This document shows, in pieces, positions 46,921 to 58,000 of a stretch of 64,000 nt of DNA. The notes beneath the pieces were generated by a model that saw only the letters and a list, made by a program, of their open reading frames with translations, had not been told where the DNA came from and did not search any database. A program made the position numbers and the translations under genes. This DNA is from Neobacillus niacini (GTDB taxonomy: Bacteria; Bacillota; Bacilli; Bacillales; Cytobacillaceae), in NCBI RefSeq assembly GCF_030817595.1, contig NZ_JAUSZN010000001.1, forward strand, positions 2,798,001 through 2,862,000, given 5' to 3'. Position 1 is the first letter of the stretch. Every line of letters begins with the position of its first letter.

Positions 46921-47808
46921 TTAGGACTTCCAATATTTATAAAGAGCCTGCGTACCGCTATTTTCCTCGCCCATTTCAGAAAGTTTGTCATACAGTTTTT
47001 TGGCCAAAGTTAAACCTGGCACTTCCATGTTCATGTGCTCAGCTTCATCCAAGGCAATTTTCATATCCTTAATAAAATGTTTTATGTAAAACCCTGGTTC
47101 AAAATTACCGTGAAGCATTCTTGGTGCAAGATTGCTTAATGACCAGCTGCCTGCAGCACCAGCGGTAATACTTTTTAAAACGGACTCTGGATTTAAACCA
47201 GCTTTTTCAGCATATACGATCGCTTCACAAACCCCTATCATATTAGAAGCAATTGCAATTTGATTGCACATTTTGGTGTGCTGGCCAGCACCAGCTTTTC
47301 CCTGGTACACAATATTTGACCCCATCAGGCTTAGGAGCGGTCTTATTGCCTCCACGTCCTCTTCTTCGCCGCCAACCATTATTGACAGCTTTGCTTCCTT
47401 TGCGCCTACATCACCTCCGGAAACAGGTGCATCAATTGCATGAATGTCTTTTTCTTTTGCTGCTTTAAATATTTTTACTGCCAGTGATGGAGCGGAAGTT
47501 GTCATATCGATGATATAACTGCCTGCTTTAGCATGATTAACCAATCCATTTTCCCCCAGGTAAATCTCTTCAACGTCTGAGGGATACCCGACCATGGTAA
47601 AAATAACATCTGCCTTTGAAGCTACTTCTTGAGGTGTCCCCCCCCAATATCCACCTTTTTCAAGTAGATCTCCTGCCTTTTCCTTTGTCCTTGAATAAAC
47701 AATTACTTGATAGCCGGCCGCCAATAGATGTCCGGCCATACTTTTCCCCATGACGCCTGTCCCGATAAACCCAATTACTGTATTTTCTGGAATAACCAAT
47801 CTGATCAA
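46921..47808 (-). CDS. ykwC: 3-hydroxyisobutyrate dehydrogenase family protein (YkwC)
   Basis: A 295-residue NAD(P)-dependent beta-hydroxyacid dehydrogenase. Rossmann motif IGFIGTGVMGKSMAGHL, substrate motif APVSGGDVGAKEAKL, and catalytic Lys segment GAGQHTKMCNQIAIA. It matches YkwC closely. The start is uncertain: TTG at 47808 has its Shine-Dalgarno too close, while an in-frame TTG at 47799 sits about 10 nt from AGGAGAGG. Substrate unknown. Confidence 0.88.
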   Translation of the reverse strand: MIRLVIPENTVIGFIGTGVMGKSMAGHLLAAGYQVIVYSRTKEKAGDLLEKGGYWGGTPQEVASKADVIFTMVGYPSDVEEIYLGENGLVNHAKAGSYIIDMTTSAPSLAVKIFKAAKEKDIHAIDAPVSGGDVGAKEAKLSIMVGGEEEDVEAIRPLLSLMGSNIVYQGKAGAGQHTKMCNQIAIASNMIGVCEAIVYAEKAGLNPESVLKSITAGAAGSWSLSNLAPRMLHGNFEPGFYIKHFIKDMKIALDEAEHMNMEVPGLTLAKKLYDKLSEMGEENSGTQALYKYWKS

Positions 47809-47854
47809 TCCTCTCCTACGATTATGAATTTTACTTCTCGATTATATAATTTAT

Positions 47855-47892
47855 AACACAAAAAAACCGGAACTAAGTACTTTCCGGTCATC
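47855..47892 (-). terminator. Terminator of the lipoprotein gene at 47959
   Basis: Stem ACCGGAA / TTCCGGT with an 8-nt loop and T7 on the minus strand. Confidence 0.8.
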
Positions 47893-47958
47893 GTGCTCAA
47901 TCTCCAAATTTATGCACCTTTTTAGTCTCTCCTAGTTAAAAAAGTGATAAACACGATT

Positions 47959-48432
47959 TTAGAGCTCTGACGAAAAATTTGTTAAGTAAACCCTACCAAA
48001 AACTTCTTGATTGTTATATATCTCAATTGATACGGCATGATTTTTTTCTATCATCGTTTGAAGCTCGTGAATGTGCAGGTCATCTTGTAACGGAAGCGGA
48101 TCCATGAAAATATATTTTTCACCTGTACCCTTAACCTCTAAATATTCACCATTAAGAACTTGTTCTTCACCATATATAATTTCGCGTTTACCAATTGCCG
48201 AGGCCAAGCGATCATCATGTATGGTAACTTTCACTTTATATAATTCATGTCTATCTAATATTTCATTATTAATTCTAAACCGAAATTGAAGTTCGTTATT
48301 CTTTGTTAACAAGGCATCCGCATATCGATTTACTATTAGTTCCTTTGATAAAGGTAATCCACATCCAGTAAGTACTGTTCCTAAAAGCATCATACTCACT
48401 ATGACAAAAACCATTTTTATACTTCTTCGCAT
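47959..48432 (-). CDS. Lipoprotein of unknown function
   Basis: A 157-residue lipoprotein: basic start MRRSIKM, hydrophobic stretch and lipobox VLTGC. The mature part is a beta-rich acidic domain (FRFRINNEILDRHELYKVKVTIHDD) with no recognised motif. GGAG lies 8 nt before the ATG at 48432, preferred to the upstream GTG. Monocistronic. Confidence 0.7.
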   Translation of the reverse strand: MRRSIKMVFVIVSMMLLGTVLTGCGLPLSKELIVNRYADALLTKNNELQFRFRINNEILDRHELYKVKVTIHDDRLASAIGKREIIYGEEQVLNGEYLEVKGTGEKYIFMDPLPLQDDLHIHELQTMIEKNHAVSIEIYNNQEVFGRVYLTNFSSEL

Positions 48433-48520
48433 GATAAACACTCCTTTATGTTTTTACCTTAGCCATATATTGTTGGTAATAAACGTTAAACGAGGTTGGT
48501 TATTGGAAGTGGATAGAATG

Positions 48521-49315
48521 TTAAATAGATTTAATCATACCCCCATCAACTAAAAAAGAACTTCCGGTCATATAAGTATTCGCATCGGATAGGAGAAAAA
48601 CTGCAACATTCGCAAACTCCTCAGGCGTTCCATATCTCCTTAGCGGAATTTGGGCTTTCATCGACATTTCAACACTTTCAACGTCCACTCCCTGTTTTTC
48701 TGCAGTAAACTGGTCTAAGTGTCTCACACGATCGGTAGCAATTCGTCCAGGTGCTATCGTATTAATTAAGATATTATGTGGAGCTAATTCTGAAGCTAAT
48801 GTTTTGGAGAGCCCTACGATTCCTGTTCGAAAGGTGTTGGAGAGTATTAAGCCTGGTATAGGTTCCTTTATCGATGACGATGCAATATTAAGAATCTTAC
48901 CACCTTGCTCCTTTAAGTATGGTAATGCCTCACGGATTGCACGAATATAAGATAACAAATTAAGTTCAAACGCATTTTGCCAATCATCATCGCTTAAATC
49001 CTCGAAAGTGCCAGCCGGCGGACCACCAGCATTATTAATCAGTAAATCAAGACTACCAAATGCCTCAATGGTTTTAGAAACAAGTCTTTTAATATCTCCA
49101 GTTTTGGTGATATCTGTTTTTTGGAAAGCAACCTTACCGATGCCAATTGATTCTAATTCAGCAGCCTTCTTTATTAGTTTCTCCTCATCTCGTCCAGAGA
49201 TCATTACATTCGTGCCTTCTCTGACTAATCGTTCGGCAATAGCAAAGCCTAAGCCTTGACTAGACGCCATAATAAGCGCTGTTTTCCCGCTCAAATTAAA
49301 ATCCATCCGATCCAT
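48521..49315 (-). CDS. Short-chain dehydrogenase/reductase lacking the YxxxK motif
   Basis: A 264-residue SDR with a cofactor-binding segment ALIMASSQGLGFAIAERL, NNAGGPPAGTF, ASSSIKEPIPGLILSNTFRTGIVGLSKTLASELAP, and VDGGMIKSI at the end. Where most SDRs have YxxxK, this has SNTFR, so the catalytic Tyr and Lys are Ser and Arg. Such SDR subgroups exist, annotated as beta-ketoacyl-ACP-reductase-like. GGAGGATGGATCG precedes the ATG. Reaction unknown. Confidence 0.85.
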   Translation of the reverse strand: MDRMDFNLSGKTALIMASSQGLGFAIAERLVREGTNVMISGRDEEKLIKKAAELESIGIGKVAFQKTDITKTGDIKRLVSKTIEAFGSLDLLINNAGGPPAGTFEDLSDDDWQNAFELNLLSYIRAIREALPYLKEQGGKILNIASSSIKEPIPGLILSNTFRTGIVGLSKTLASELAPHNILINTIAPGRIATDRVRHLDQFTAEKQGVDVESVEMSMKAQIPLRRYGTPEEFANVAVFLLSDANTYMTGSSFLVDGGMIKSI

Positions 49316-49378
49316 CCTCCTTGAACCTGTCTATCCCTATTATACTAAAAATTCCCTCTAATTCCTAAATCATGTACA

Positions 49379-49414
49379 AAAAAAAGAGACAGATTGGATT
49401 CTGTCTCTTTTGAT
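49379..49414 (-). terminator. Terminator after ptsI
   Basis: Perfect stem AAAAGAGACAG / CTGTCTCTTTT with T8 on the minus strand. Confidence 0.9.
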
Positions 49415-49421
49415 ATCGTTT

Positions 49422-51134
49422 CTATTTGGTCGCTGCGTTAACTGCTTCAATTACTTGAGCGGTTGTTTGCATATTTAAGACTTGTTTAGCTAGGCTTTCC
49501 ATTTCGGATTTAGTCAACTTTTTAATTTGTGAACGTGCTTTTAAGATAGACGTCGCACTCATTGAAAATTCGTCTAATCCTAGACCAAGAAGTAGTGGTA
49601 TCGCGGTTTCGTCTCCAGCCATTTCACCGCACATTCCTGCCCATTTACCTTCTGCATGTGCTGCATCGATAACCATCTTAACCAATCGTAAAATCGATGG
49701 GCTATATGGCTGGTAAAGGTATGACACACGTTGATTCATTCGATCTGCTGCCATTGTATATTGGATTAAGTCATTTGTACCAATACTAAAGAAGTCAACC
49801 TCTTTAGCAAATTGATCTGCTAAAACAGCTGTCGAAGGAATTTCAACCATGATTCCAAGTTCTATTTTTTCTGAAACTGTTTGTCCAGCAGCAATAAGCT
49901 TTTGTTTTTCATCTTCAAGAATCGCCTTAGCTTCACGGAATTCATCAAGAGTGGCAATCATTGGGAACATAATTTTTAAGTTTCCAAAGCTGCTGGCACG
50001 AAGAAGCGCTCTAAGCTGGGTACGGAAAATATCTTGTTCCTCTAAGCATAAGCGAATAGCTCGAAATCCCAAAAATGGATTAAGCTCTTTTGGAAGCTGA
50101 AGATATGGGAGCTCTTTATCGCCGCCGATGTCCAATGTTCGAACAACAACTGGCTTCCCATTCATACCTTCTAGGACCGCTTTATAAGCATCAAATTGTT
50201 CTTCTTCCGTAGGAAGCTGGTCTCTGCCCATGTAAAGGAACTCAGTTCGGTAAAGTCCCACACCTTCCCCGCCATTAGCAAGGACACCCTTTAAATCATT
50301 AGCAGTTCCAATATTAGCCGCTAATTCAACATGATGGTTGTCAGCTGATACCGTTTTTTCATTAACAAGCTTTGCCCATTCAATCTTTTGAGCTTCAAAT
50401 TGCTCATGGATATTGCGGTATTCTGCCACAAGTTCTGGAGTCGGGTTAATATGTACTTCACCTTTAAGACCATCGACAATAACTAGGTCACCATTGTTGA
50501 TTTCTTCTGTAGCCGTTTTGGTACCTACTACCGCTGGAATCTCCATGGAACGAGCCATAATGGCCGAATGCGAAGTGCGTCCGCCGATATCGGTAGTAAA
50601 TCCTAATACATACTGTCTGTTTAATTGAGCTGTATCTGAAGGAGTTAAATCCTCAGCAACAATAATTACTTCTTCAGCAATCATGCTTGGATTTACCAAT
50701 TGTACGCCTAGTAAATGAGCTAAAACACGCTTTGTAACATCGCGGATATCCGCAGCACGTTCTTTCATATACTCATTGTCCATTTGTTCAAACATCATAA
50801 CAAACATGTCAGCTGTTTCTTTTAATGCGGCTTCGGCATTTACTTTTTCAGACTTAATCTTGTCCTCGATTGGTCCATTTAACTCCGGATCAGTGAGAAC
50901 AAGTAAATGTGCTTCAAAGATAGCTGCTTTATCAGCACCAAGTTCAACATGGGCACGATCACGAATCGCCTCAAGCTCTGCTTTAGATTTCTCTATTGCC
51001 GACTTAAAACGAGATACCTCTGAAGCAGTATCTTCAATTGTCTTTTTATCAAATGATAAATTTGGTTCTACCAAGCGATATGCTTTTGCAATGGCAATGC
51101 CATTGGAAGCAGCAATTCCCTGTAAAAATGCCAT
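49422..51134 (-). CDS. ptsI: PTS enzyme I
   Basis: Phosphoenolpyruvate-protein phosphotransferase, first step of PTS sugar uptake. 570 residues: N-terminal HPr-binding and phosphohistidine domain ([21 protein letters not shown], His near residue 189) and C-terminal PEP-binding domain ([48 protein letters not shown] with the active Cys). The start ATG overlaps the ptsH stop codon by one base. Confidence 0.96.
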   Translation of the reverse strand: MAFLQGIAASNGIAIAKAYRLVEPNLSFDKKTIEDTASEVSRFKSAIEKSKAELEAIRDRAHVELGADKAAIFEAHLLVLTDPELNGPIEDKIKSEKVNAEAALKETADMFVMMFEQMDNEYMKERAADIRDVTKRVLAHLLGVQLVNPSMIAEEVIIVAEDLTPSDTAQLNRQYVLGFTTDIGGRTSHSAIMARSMEIPAVVGTKTATEEINNGDLVIVDGLKGEVHINPTPELVAEYRNIHEQFEAQKIEWAKLVNEKTVSADNHHVELAANIGTANDLKGVLANGGEGVGLYRTEFLYMGRDQLPTEEEQFDAYKAVLEGMNGKPVVVRTLDIGGDKELPYLQLPKELNPFLGFRAIRLCLEEQDIFRTQLRALLRASSFGNLKIMFPMIATLDEFREAKAILEDEKQKLIAAGQTVSEKIELGIMVEIPSTAVLADQFAKEVDFFSIGTNDLIQYTMAADRMNQRVSYLYQPYSPSILRLVKMVIDAAHAEGKWAGMCGEMAGDETAIPLLLGLGLDEFSMSATSILKARSQIKKLTKSEMESLAKQVLNMQTTAQVIEAVNAATK

Positions 51135-51400
51135 TATTCAGCCAGTCCTTCTTTTTTCAATAATTCTTCAAGGCTTCTTAAAGCTTCTTCACTGTCACTT
51201 CCTTCAGCACTAATAGCAATATCTGCACCCTGGCCAATTCCTAGAGACATAACGCCCATAATCGATTTTAAGTTAACCTTCTTACCCTTATATTCTAAAT
51301 TGATTTCTGAATCAAATTTGCTTGCTGTTTGTACAAGTAATGTTGCTGGTCTAGCGTGAATCCCTGTATCAGCTGTTACTTTAAATTGTTTTTCTGCCAT
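51134..51400 (-). CDS. ptsH: Phosphocarrier protein HPr
   Basis: 88 residues. His-15 in TGIHARPA accepts phosphate from enzyme I; Ser-46 in LKSIMGVM is the site for HPr kinase and makes HPr the CcpA corepressor. GGAGATTGATTTAAC precedes the ATG. Translationally coupled with ptsI. ptsG is not adjacent, unlike in B. subtilis. Confidence 0.96.
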   Translation of the reverse strand: MAEKQFKVTADTGIHARPATLLVQTASKFDSEINLEYKGKKVNLKSIMGVMSLGIGQGADIAISAEGSDSEEALRSLEELLKKEGLAE

Positions 51401-51664
51401 GTTAAATCAATCTCCTTCTCATTAATGTAAAATGATGCTGGCTTATTACTACTAACAGCTTATAGTCAGATAAGACCACTGAGCTAATTGTTATATTTTC
51501 TCCAAAAAGAAATGAAGTATGTAAGCGACGAGCCTCATTTTATTATTAGATTTTCATACATTTGCTAGAATAACATGTTCACACCTTAGAGACAACCTAT
51601 ATCACTTTTTGTAAGCGCATTAAAAAATCGACAAATCGTTTTTTTGAAAAAGTTCACAAAATAG
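51401..51664 (-). promoter_or_regulatory. ptsH upstream region with candidate promoter
   Basis: Within this gene-free stretch, TTGTCT, a 17-bp spacer and TATTCT on the minus strand (about 51563-51591) fit a sigma-A promoter. Further upstream, TGTAAGCGCATTAA (about 51610-51623) resembles a cre site with two mismatches. A long leader of about 150 nt follows before ptsH, without a recognised riboswitch. Confidence 0.45.
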
Positions 51665-51694
51665 CCATAAAAAAAGCTTACCTTATAGGCAGCT
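51665..51694 (-). terminator. Terminator after glpD
   Basis: Stem AGCTGCCT / AGGTAAGCT (one bulge) with T7 on the minus strand. Confidence 0.65.
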
Positions 51695-51730
51695 CATCAA
51701 CTAGATCCTTTATTAAATGATCCCTAAACC

Positions 51731-53383
51731 TTACACTGTACCAGAAGCAATCTTCAAAGCAGTTTCTAATTCTTTCGTATATTTTACTTTATCTGTTTCA
51801 TTCCATTCCAATTTATCTGCCATAAACTCAATAACTGGTTTTTTATAAGAATCGACAGAATGAATATTGAATAAGACATCTCCAGAACGGCGTATAAAAA
51901 AGTCAGTTGGCGAGGCAGCCATTTCACAATACAGCGCATAAACAAGCTTTGCAAAAAGCATGTCCGGGATGCCATATTTTATCGCCTCTGTTCGATTTGC
52001 GCGGAAAAAATGAAAGACCTCTTCAATATTTGATCCATATATAGAAGCTAGCTGTCTAGACTCTATTAAAGTAAGACCAGATTCCACTCCCATTGATGCT
52101 TTTTGTGAGATAAAATCAGGAAATTTTGCTGATCCGCCTACATTCCCACCAGAAACAGCCAATTTTTTCGTTTTACATGCTGTGTATAGGGTATTTTCTT
52201 GTTTGGACAAACCTGCCGCTAACAAATTAACCACGGCTTCAGCCATTTTTCGATAACCTGTTAGTTTTCCTCCTGCTATTGTTATTAGCCCCGAATGTGA
52301 CTCCCAAATTTCGTCCTTCCTTGAAATATCCGAAGCTTTCTTGCCTTCCTCAAAAATGAGCGGGCGCAGCCCTGCCCAACTTGACTCAATGTCTTCATCT
52401 TGAATATTCATTTCAGGAAACATATAATTTATTGCATTGATTAAGTAATTTCGGTCATTTTTGGTTATCAAAGGCTGTAGTTTATCTCCATTAAAGAAAG
52501 TATCTGTTGTACCGACATACGTTTTACCTTCACGAGGTATGGCAAAAACCATTCTGTTATCAGGGGTATCAAAATAAATAGACTGCTTTAATGGAAATCG
52601 ACCTTGATCAATGACAAGATGAACTCCTTTTGTTAGTTGCAGCGATTTTCCATTATTAGAATGATCGAGTTGACGCACATCTTCCACCCAAGGGCCCGCT
52701 GCATTAACAATTTTTTTTGCGCAAATCTCGTATTCAGTTCCTGTAAATTCATCTTTGACCATTACCCCGTTGATGGTATTTTTTTGATAAATAAACCCAA
52801 TGACCTTTGTATAATTAATTGGCAGGGCACCGTTTTCATTTGCCTTTTTTAAAACTTCAATCGTCAAACGTGCATCGTCAGTACGGTACTCCACATAGTA
52901 TCCACCGCCAATTAATCCTTCCTTCTTTAACAATGGTTCTTTGGCTAATGTCTGTTCTTTCGAAAGCATGACCCTTCTCTCTGTTTTTTTAACTCCTGCG
53001 AGAAAATCATAAACTCTTAAACCTATGGAAGTACTAAACCTGCCAAAGGTACCTCCTTGATAGATAGGAAGTAACATCCATTCAGGTTTTGTTACATGAG
53101 GACCGTTTTCAAAAACAATTTCCCGTTCTTTCCCCACTTCAGCCACCATTTTTATTTCGAATTGTTTTAAATAACGAAGCCCGCCATGAATTAATTTTGT
53201 TGAACGACTGGATGTGCCAAAAGCAAAATCCTGCATTTCAACTAGTGCTGTTGTCATCCCTCTCGTTGTGGCATCCAGTGCAATCCCTGCTCCAGTAATC
53301 CCGCCGCCAATCACTAAAACATCAAATTCGATCTTTTTCAAGCTTTCAATCATTTCATTCCTATTTATGTTAGAAAACTTCAT
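51731..53383 (-). CDS. glpD: Glycerol-3-phosphate dehydrogenase (FAD)
   Basis: Membrane-associated flavoenzyme oxidising glycerol 3-phosphate to dihydroxyacetone phosphate and passing electrons to menaquinone. About 550 residues. FAD motif [23 protein letters not shown], then [17 protein letters not shown] and [15 protein letters not shown]. The ATG at 53383 has AGGGGG 6 nt upstream, preferred to an in-frame upstream codon. It follows glpK by 48 nt and is in the same operon. Confidence 0.94.
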   Translation of the reverse strand: MKFSNINRNEMIESLKKIEFDVLVIGGGITGAGIALDATTRGMTTALVEMQDFAFGTSSRSTKLIHGGLRYLKQFEIKMVAEVGKEREIVFENGPHVTKPEWMLLPIYQGGTFGRFSTSIGLRVYDFLAGVKKTERRVMLSKEQTLAKEPLLKKEGLIGGGYYVEYRTDDARLTIEVLKKANENGALPINYTKVIGFIYQKNTINGVMVKDEFTGTEYEICAKKIVNAAGPWVEDVRQLDHSNNGKSLQLTKGVHLVIDQGRFPLKQSIYFDTPDNRMVFAIPREGKTYVGTTDTFFNGDKLQPLITKNDRNYLINAINYMFPEMNIQDEDIESSWAGLRPLIFEEGKKASDISRKDEIWESHSGLITIAGGKLTGYRKMAEAVVNLLAAGLSKQENTLYTACKTKKLAVSGGNVGGSAKFPDFISQKASMGVESGLTLIESRQLASIYGSNIEEVFHFFRANRTEAIKYGIPDMLFAKLVYALYCEMAASPTDFFIRRSGDVLFNIHSVDSYKKPVIEFMADKLEWNETDKVKYTKELETALKIASGTV

Positions 53384-53430
53384 ATTTTTCCCCCTAAATA
53401 GAAGACGATAATTGAAAAGATTTATCAAAT

Positions 53431-54957
<1,527 letters not shown>

Positions 54958-54985
54958 TTAAAATACGAGAGCATGTTATGGTCAA

Positions 54986-55180
54986 TTAGCTTCTTGGCTC
55001 CTTCAGGTATTGATAGAGTACATCTCCACCTCGTTGACCTATGCCACGGAAATGTTTAAAGTCCTCCCTTTTGACAAGGACTTGACGAAAATCCATAAAA
55101 TCGTCTTTCTTAACATAAAACTCAGATAGCTCACCTTTTTTTAATTTTTCCAAGACTTCTTGCACAAATTGTTCGTTCAT
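54986..55180 (-). CDS. Small conserved protein upstream of glpK
   Basis: A 64-residue soluble, mixed-charge protein: MNEQFVQEVLEKLKKGELSE then FYVKKDDFMDFRQVLVKRED and HFRGIGQRGGDVLYQYLKEP. AAAGGTGGTGCG precedes the ATG. It lies just upstream of glpK in the same direction and could be co-transcribed, but I see no functional link. Family not recognised. Confidence 0.7.
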   Translation of the reverse strand: MNEQFVQEVLEKLKKGELSEFYVKKDDFMDFRQVLVKREDFKHFRGIGQRGGDVLYQYLKEPRS

Positions 55181-55269
55181 AAACGCACCACCTTTATTCC
55201 CATTTTATAGTAAGAAGCATTATCGTAGTCAATATTTGTATGATATTCTATAAAAATATCAGCAATAAA

Positions 55270-55283
55270 TGTAAACGATTGCA
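55270..55283. promoter_or_regulatory. cre-like site (CcpA)
   Basis: TGTAAACGATTGCA fits TGWNANCGNTNWCA with one mismatch. It lies between the 64-residue gene/glpK and ykvS, where CcpA control of glycerol genes would be expected. Confidence 0.5.
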
Positions 55284-55410
55284 TTTTTTTATATTTGTTA
55301 TTAAAAATTAACAAAATTGTCAAAAAAAATCCTTTACGAATCATACAAAGTAGTGCAAACTGTAACTTAAATGAATATATATAGATTGTCAGGTAAAGGA
55401 GAGAGACTAA

Positions 55411-55599
55411 TTGAAAAAAGCAGAAGTAGGAAATGTCATTGAATTCCGCGGCGGATTAAAAGGTATTGTAGAAAAGGTCAATGAAAACTCTGTAATAGTC
55501 GACCTAACACTTATGGATAATTATCGTGACTTAGAATTGGATCAGCGGACTGTTGTAAACCATAAAAATTATAAGATTGTAAAAGAAAGCGCTTATTAA
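55411..55599 (+). CDS. ykvS: YkvS / DUF2187 family protein
   Basis: A 62-residue protein that looks like a small KOW/SH3-type barrel: KKAEVGNVIEFRGGLKGIVEKVNENSVIVDLTLMDN, then YRDLELDQRTVVNHKNYKIV. It matches YkvS. The TTG start follows AAAGGAGAG. Function unknown. Confidence 0.85.
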   Translation: MKKAEVGNVIEFRGGLKGIVEKVNENSVIVDLTLMDNYRDLELDQRTVVNHKNYKIVKESAY

Positions 55600-55614
55600 A
55601 TTGAAAATTTTGTA

Positions 55615-55645
55615 AATTAGGCAGCCTTAGGCTGCCTTTTTATTT
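55615..55645 (+). terminator. Terminator after ykvS
   Basis: Perfect stem GGCAGCC / GGCTGCC with TTA loop and T5 tail. Confidence 0.88.
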
Positions 55646-55650
55646 GTTTT

Positions 55651-55817
55651 ACCGTGTTAAATTTGGTCTGTTGATTTCCGTTCCAGGCACTTCGCTTTCC
55701 GCGGGCGGTCCGGGGAGCCTCCTCGGCGCTGAAGCGCCTGTGGGGTCTCCCCGGACCCGTCCTCCCGCAGGAGTCTTCGTGCCTACCACTCCAATCAACA
55801 GGGTGCAAAATCAACAT
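55651..55817. repeat. Long GC-rich palindromic repeat, copy R3
   Basis: About 167 bp. Starts ACCGTGTTAA, then arms TCTGTTGATTTCC (55667 on) and CCAATCAACAGGG (ending about 55802). The core repeats CTTCGCTTTCCGCGGGCGGT and CCGCAGGAGTCTTCGTGCCT as in R1. The right outer GTGTTAA end is missing. It directly follows the ykvS terminator and ends at the 3' end of the 39-residue gene. Confidence 0.8.
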
Positions 55818-55818
55818 T

Positions 55819-55938
55819 TTATTTATCTCGTCCAGCTTCTTTTAATAGCTCATCTTTTGATTTTACTTTTCCGTGCGGGTTTTGGTCTTGTTTACGGACC
55901 GTCCATTGTCGCTCTTGCTGGCTTTGGGATTTGCTCAT
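55819..55938 (-). CDS. Small basic protein of 39 residues
   Basis: Starts MSKSQSQQERQWTVRKQDQN and continues PHGKVKSKDELLKEAGRDK. GGAGGAGTAACA precedes the ATG. Similar short proteins occur in other Bacillaceae (I recall DUF6254), so I regard it as real. No function known. Its stop codon abuts repeat R3. Confidence 0.68.
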   Translation of the reverse strand: MSKSQSQQERQWTVRKQDQNPHGKVKSKDELLKEAGRDK

Positions 55939-56086
55939 TGTTACTCCTCCTTTCCTTTCACCTTCGTATTTTTTGCATTTTCCTTCTTCTTATTAATAGG
56001 AATCGCCCAAAAGTGTGATGTAAACATTTCCTTTCATAAATTTTTTTTGTTAAAATAAATTTTATTGTTAGAAAGGAGGTAATAGA

Positions 56087-56698
56087 ATGAAGAATAGCAT
56101 TCTTGATCTTCGGCTAATCACTGGTTTCATTATTGCTCATGCTCTTATGTATTTCACCTTTTATGACAGAGCCATATTTTGGTACATATTTACTGGTTCA
56201 CTTCTTATATTAATTACTTATGCGATGTTTCAAGAAGCTGTAGAAGATGAAGCGTCATTTTTCAAATATATCTCCCTCGGTACTTTATCAGGATTACTTC
56301 TCTATTTATTATTTTGGCTGGGCGTACAAGCCTTTGACCTGCTGAATTTGCCTTTTGAAAATAGTATTAAAAAACTCTACCGCTGGTTTGCTCCTGCGTT
56401 ATTTTGGCAGTACCTGGCACTAATTTTAGTAGCAGCACCTGGAGAAGAACTCTTTTGGCGCGGATTCGTTCAAAAGAGACTACTCCGTTATTTTGGGCCA
56501 TTCAGGAGTATTTTAATTGCGGCTTTACTTTATGCTTCAGTTCATATCTATTCAGGCACACTAATCCTAATGCTTGCTGCCTTCCTTTCTGGTCTTATGT
56601 GGGGTGCACTTTATTTATGGAAGAAAAGTATGCCTTTAGTGATTGTTTCGCATATTGTTTTTGACATCATGATTTTCATTATTTTACCATTAAAATAG
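56087..56698 (+). CDS. CPBP family intramembrane metalloprotease
   Basis: A 203-residue membrane protein with about six spans and the CPBP/Abi motifs: EELFWRGFVQKRL (EExxxR), then ASVHIYSG (His) and VSHIVFDIMIF (His). This family includes type II CAAX prenyl endopeptidase relatives and bacteriocin self-immunity proteins. GAAAGGAGG precedes the ATG. Role unknown. Confidence 0.85.
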   Translation: MKNSILDLRLITGFIIAHALMYFTFYDRAIFWYIFTGSLLILITYAMFQEAVEDEASFFKYISLGTLSGLLLYLLFWLGVQAFDLLNLPFENSIKKLYRWFAPALFWQYLALILVAAPGEELFWRGFVQKRLLRYFGPFRSILIAALLYASVHIYSGTLILMLAAFLSGLMWGALYLWKKSMPLVIVSHIVFDIMIFIILPLK

Positions 56699-56742
56699 GA
56701 AAAGCAACTGTCAGAATTATCGACAATGCTTTTCCTATTTTT
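56698..56742. terminator. Terminator between the CPBP gene and ykvI
   Basis: Stem GGAAAAGCA..TGTC / GACA..TGCTTTTCC with a T-rich tail; serves two convergent genes. Confidence 0.8.
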
Positions 56743-56743
56743 A

Positions 56744-57793
56744 TCATTTATTCACTTTTTCGTTCAGAGGCTTTCTCCATAATAGGATAAAAAAGATTAG
56801 GCTAATATAGCCAAACAATGGATAGAGATTCGACAACAGTTTGCTGTAGTCAATCAGACTGATCAGATAAGAAATGATAAAAATAGCTGTAATCGTAATA
56901 TAAGTAGGAACCTGAACAAACTGTTTTAACTGACGGTCCAGTCCAAAAACGTTTCCTATGACGGATGTAAAGATTTCACCATAAATAACAAGGACAAATA
57001 TCCAATAAAAAAAAGGAGCTATTTGCTTCATAATAATTGCCATCGGTATCTCATAGAGCTCTACATTTGGCAGCATTATCAAGGTAAAGTGGCTGGAGAT
57101 TAAGATGAGAGTTAATGCTGCCCCTCCTAAAATCCCGCCCCACTTTATGGTCCAATCATCTTTTATTTCATTTGCAATTGGAACGAGCACAGCCTGTGCT
57201 AAAGCAAGGTTTAACGCTGTATAAGAAAAGGGAGCTAATATACTTTTCCAGCTATCCTCTGTATGTGGTATAAATAATAAATGATTGACAAAATCAGACT
57301 GTGTAATAGAAAGTGACATTAACATGAGACTAAAACACACCATAATGGGTACAACAAAGGAATTGACTGCAAATAAGCCCTTTGTACCAACCAGCATGAC
57401 AAGAAAGGATAAAAATATGGTTATAGATACTCCTAAATTCTTCGTTAGGCCCAATTGCTCTTCGAACACTGCTCCTGCTCCAGCAAGCATAACTGCACTT
57501 ACTCCAAGAAGCATAAAAAGCATGATTATATTAATACACCTGCCTGCCCATTTTCCAAACAAGTGTACATTAAATTCTTGGTACGAAACTGCGTTAATTC
57601 GAGCAGCAATTCTCATTAACTTTGAACCTAACACAATAAGGAGGTAACCGCTCAATAAAATACCTAGAAAGCCCATGAAGCCAAACCGTGAAAAAAATTC
57701 TACGATTTCTCTTCCTGTAGCAAATCCCGCCCCCACGACTGTACCCACATACACTGCGGCGATTTGAAATGCTGCCGACCAATTCTTTTTCAC
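56744..57793 (-). CDS. ykvI: YkvI family membrane transporter
   Basis: A 349-residue membrane protein of about ten spans that starts FQIAAVYVGTVVGAGFATGREIVEFFSRFG, the hallmark of the YkvI family, distantly related to amino-acid permeases of the APC superfamily. Substrate unknown. GGGGGAGATTGGGTG precedes the ATG. It is divergent from clpE, as in B. subtilis. Confidence 0.88.
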   Translation of the reverse strand: MKKNWSAAFQIAAVYVGTVVGAGFATGREIVEFFSRFGFMGFLGILLSGYLLIVLGSKLMRIAARINAVSYQEFNVHLFGKWAGRCINIIMLFMLLGVSAVMLAGAGAVFEEQLGLTKNLGVSITIFLSFLVMLVGTKGLFAVNSFVVPIMVCFSLMLMSLSITQSDFVNHLLFIPHTEDSWKSILAPFSYTALNLALAQAVLVPIANEIKDDWTIKWGGILGGAALTLILISSHFTLIMLPNVELYEIPMAIIMKQIAPFFYWIFVLVIYGEIFTSVIGNVFGLDRQLKQFVQVPTYITITAIFIISYLISLIDYSKLLSNLYPLFGYISLIFFILLWRKPLNEKVNK

Positions 57794-57900
57794 CCAATCT
57801 CCCCCTCAAATACAATATATGAGCAAGAGGACAAACAAAGACGAGCTTTTTTAAAACAAGCAATTTTTGTTTGTAGAAAAAATTACCATAGGCAAAACTC

Positions 57901-57929
57901 TTGAAAGTCAAAAAAGGTCAAAGTATACT
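57901..57929 (+). promoter_or_regulatory. clpE sigma-A promoter
   Basis: TTGAAA (57901-57906), 17-bp spacer, TATACT (57924-57929). The first CtsR box lies within the spacer, so repressor binding would block RNA polymerase. Confidence 0.8.
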
Positions 57930-57956
57930 AATCACACAAGGTCAAATATAGTCAAA
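57906..57956 (+). promoter_or_regulatory. Two CtsR operators
   Basis: AGTCAAA-AAA-GGTCAAA (57906-57922) and GGTCAAA-TAT-AGTCAAA (57940-57956) both fit the heptad repeat RGTCAAA-N3-RGTCAAA exactly; a further GTCAAA follows at 57957. They overlap the promoter and the start site. CtsR represses class III heat-shock genes. Confidence 0.88.
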
Positions 57957-58000
57957 GTCAAATAAATAGTAAATTTTAATTTTATAGGAGGTTTTATATT

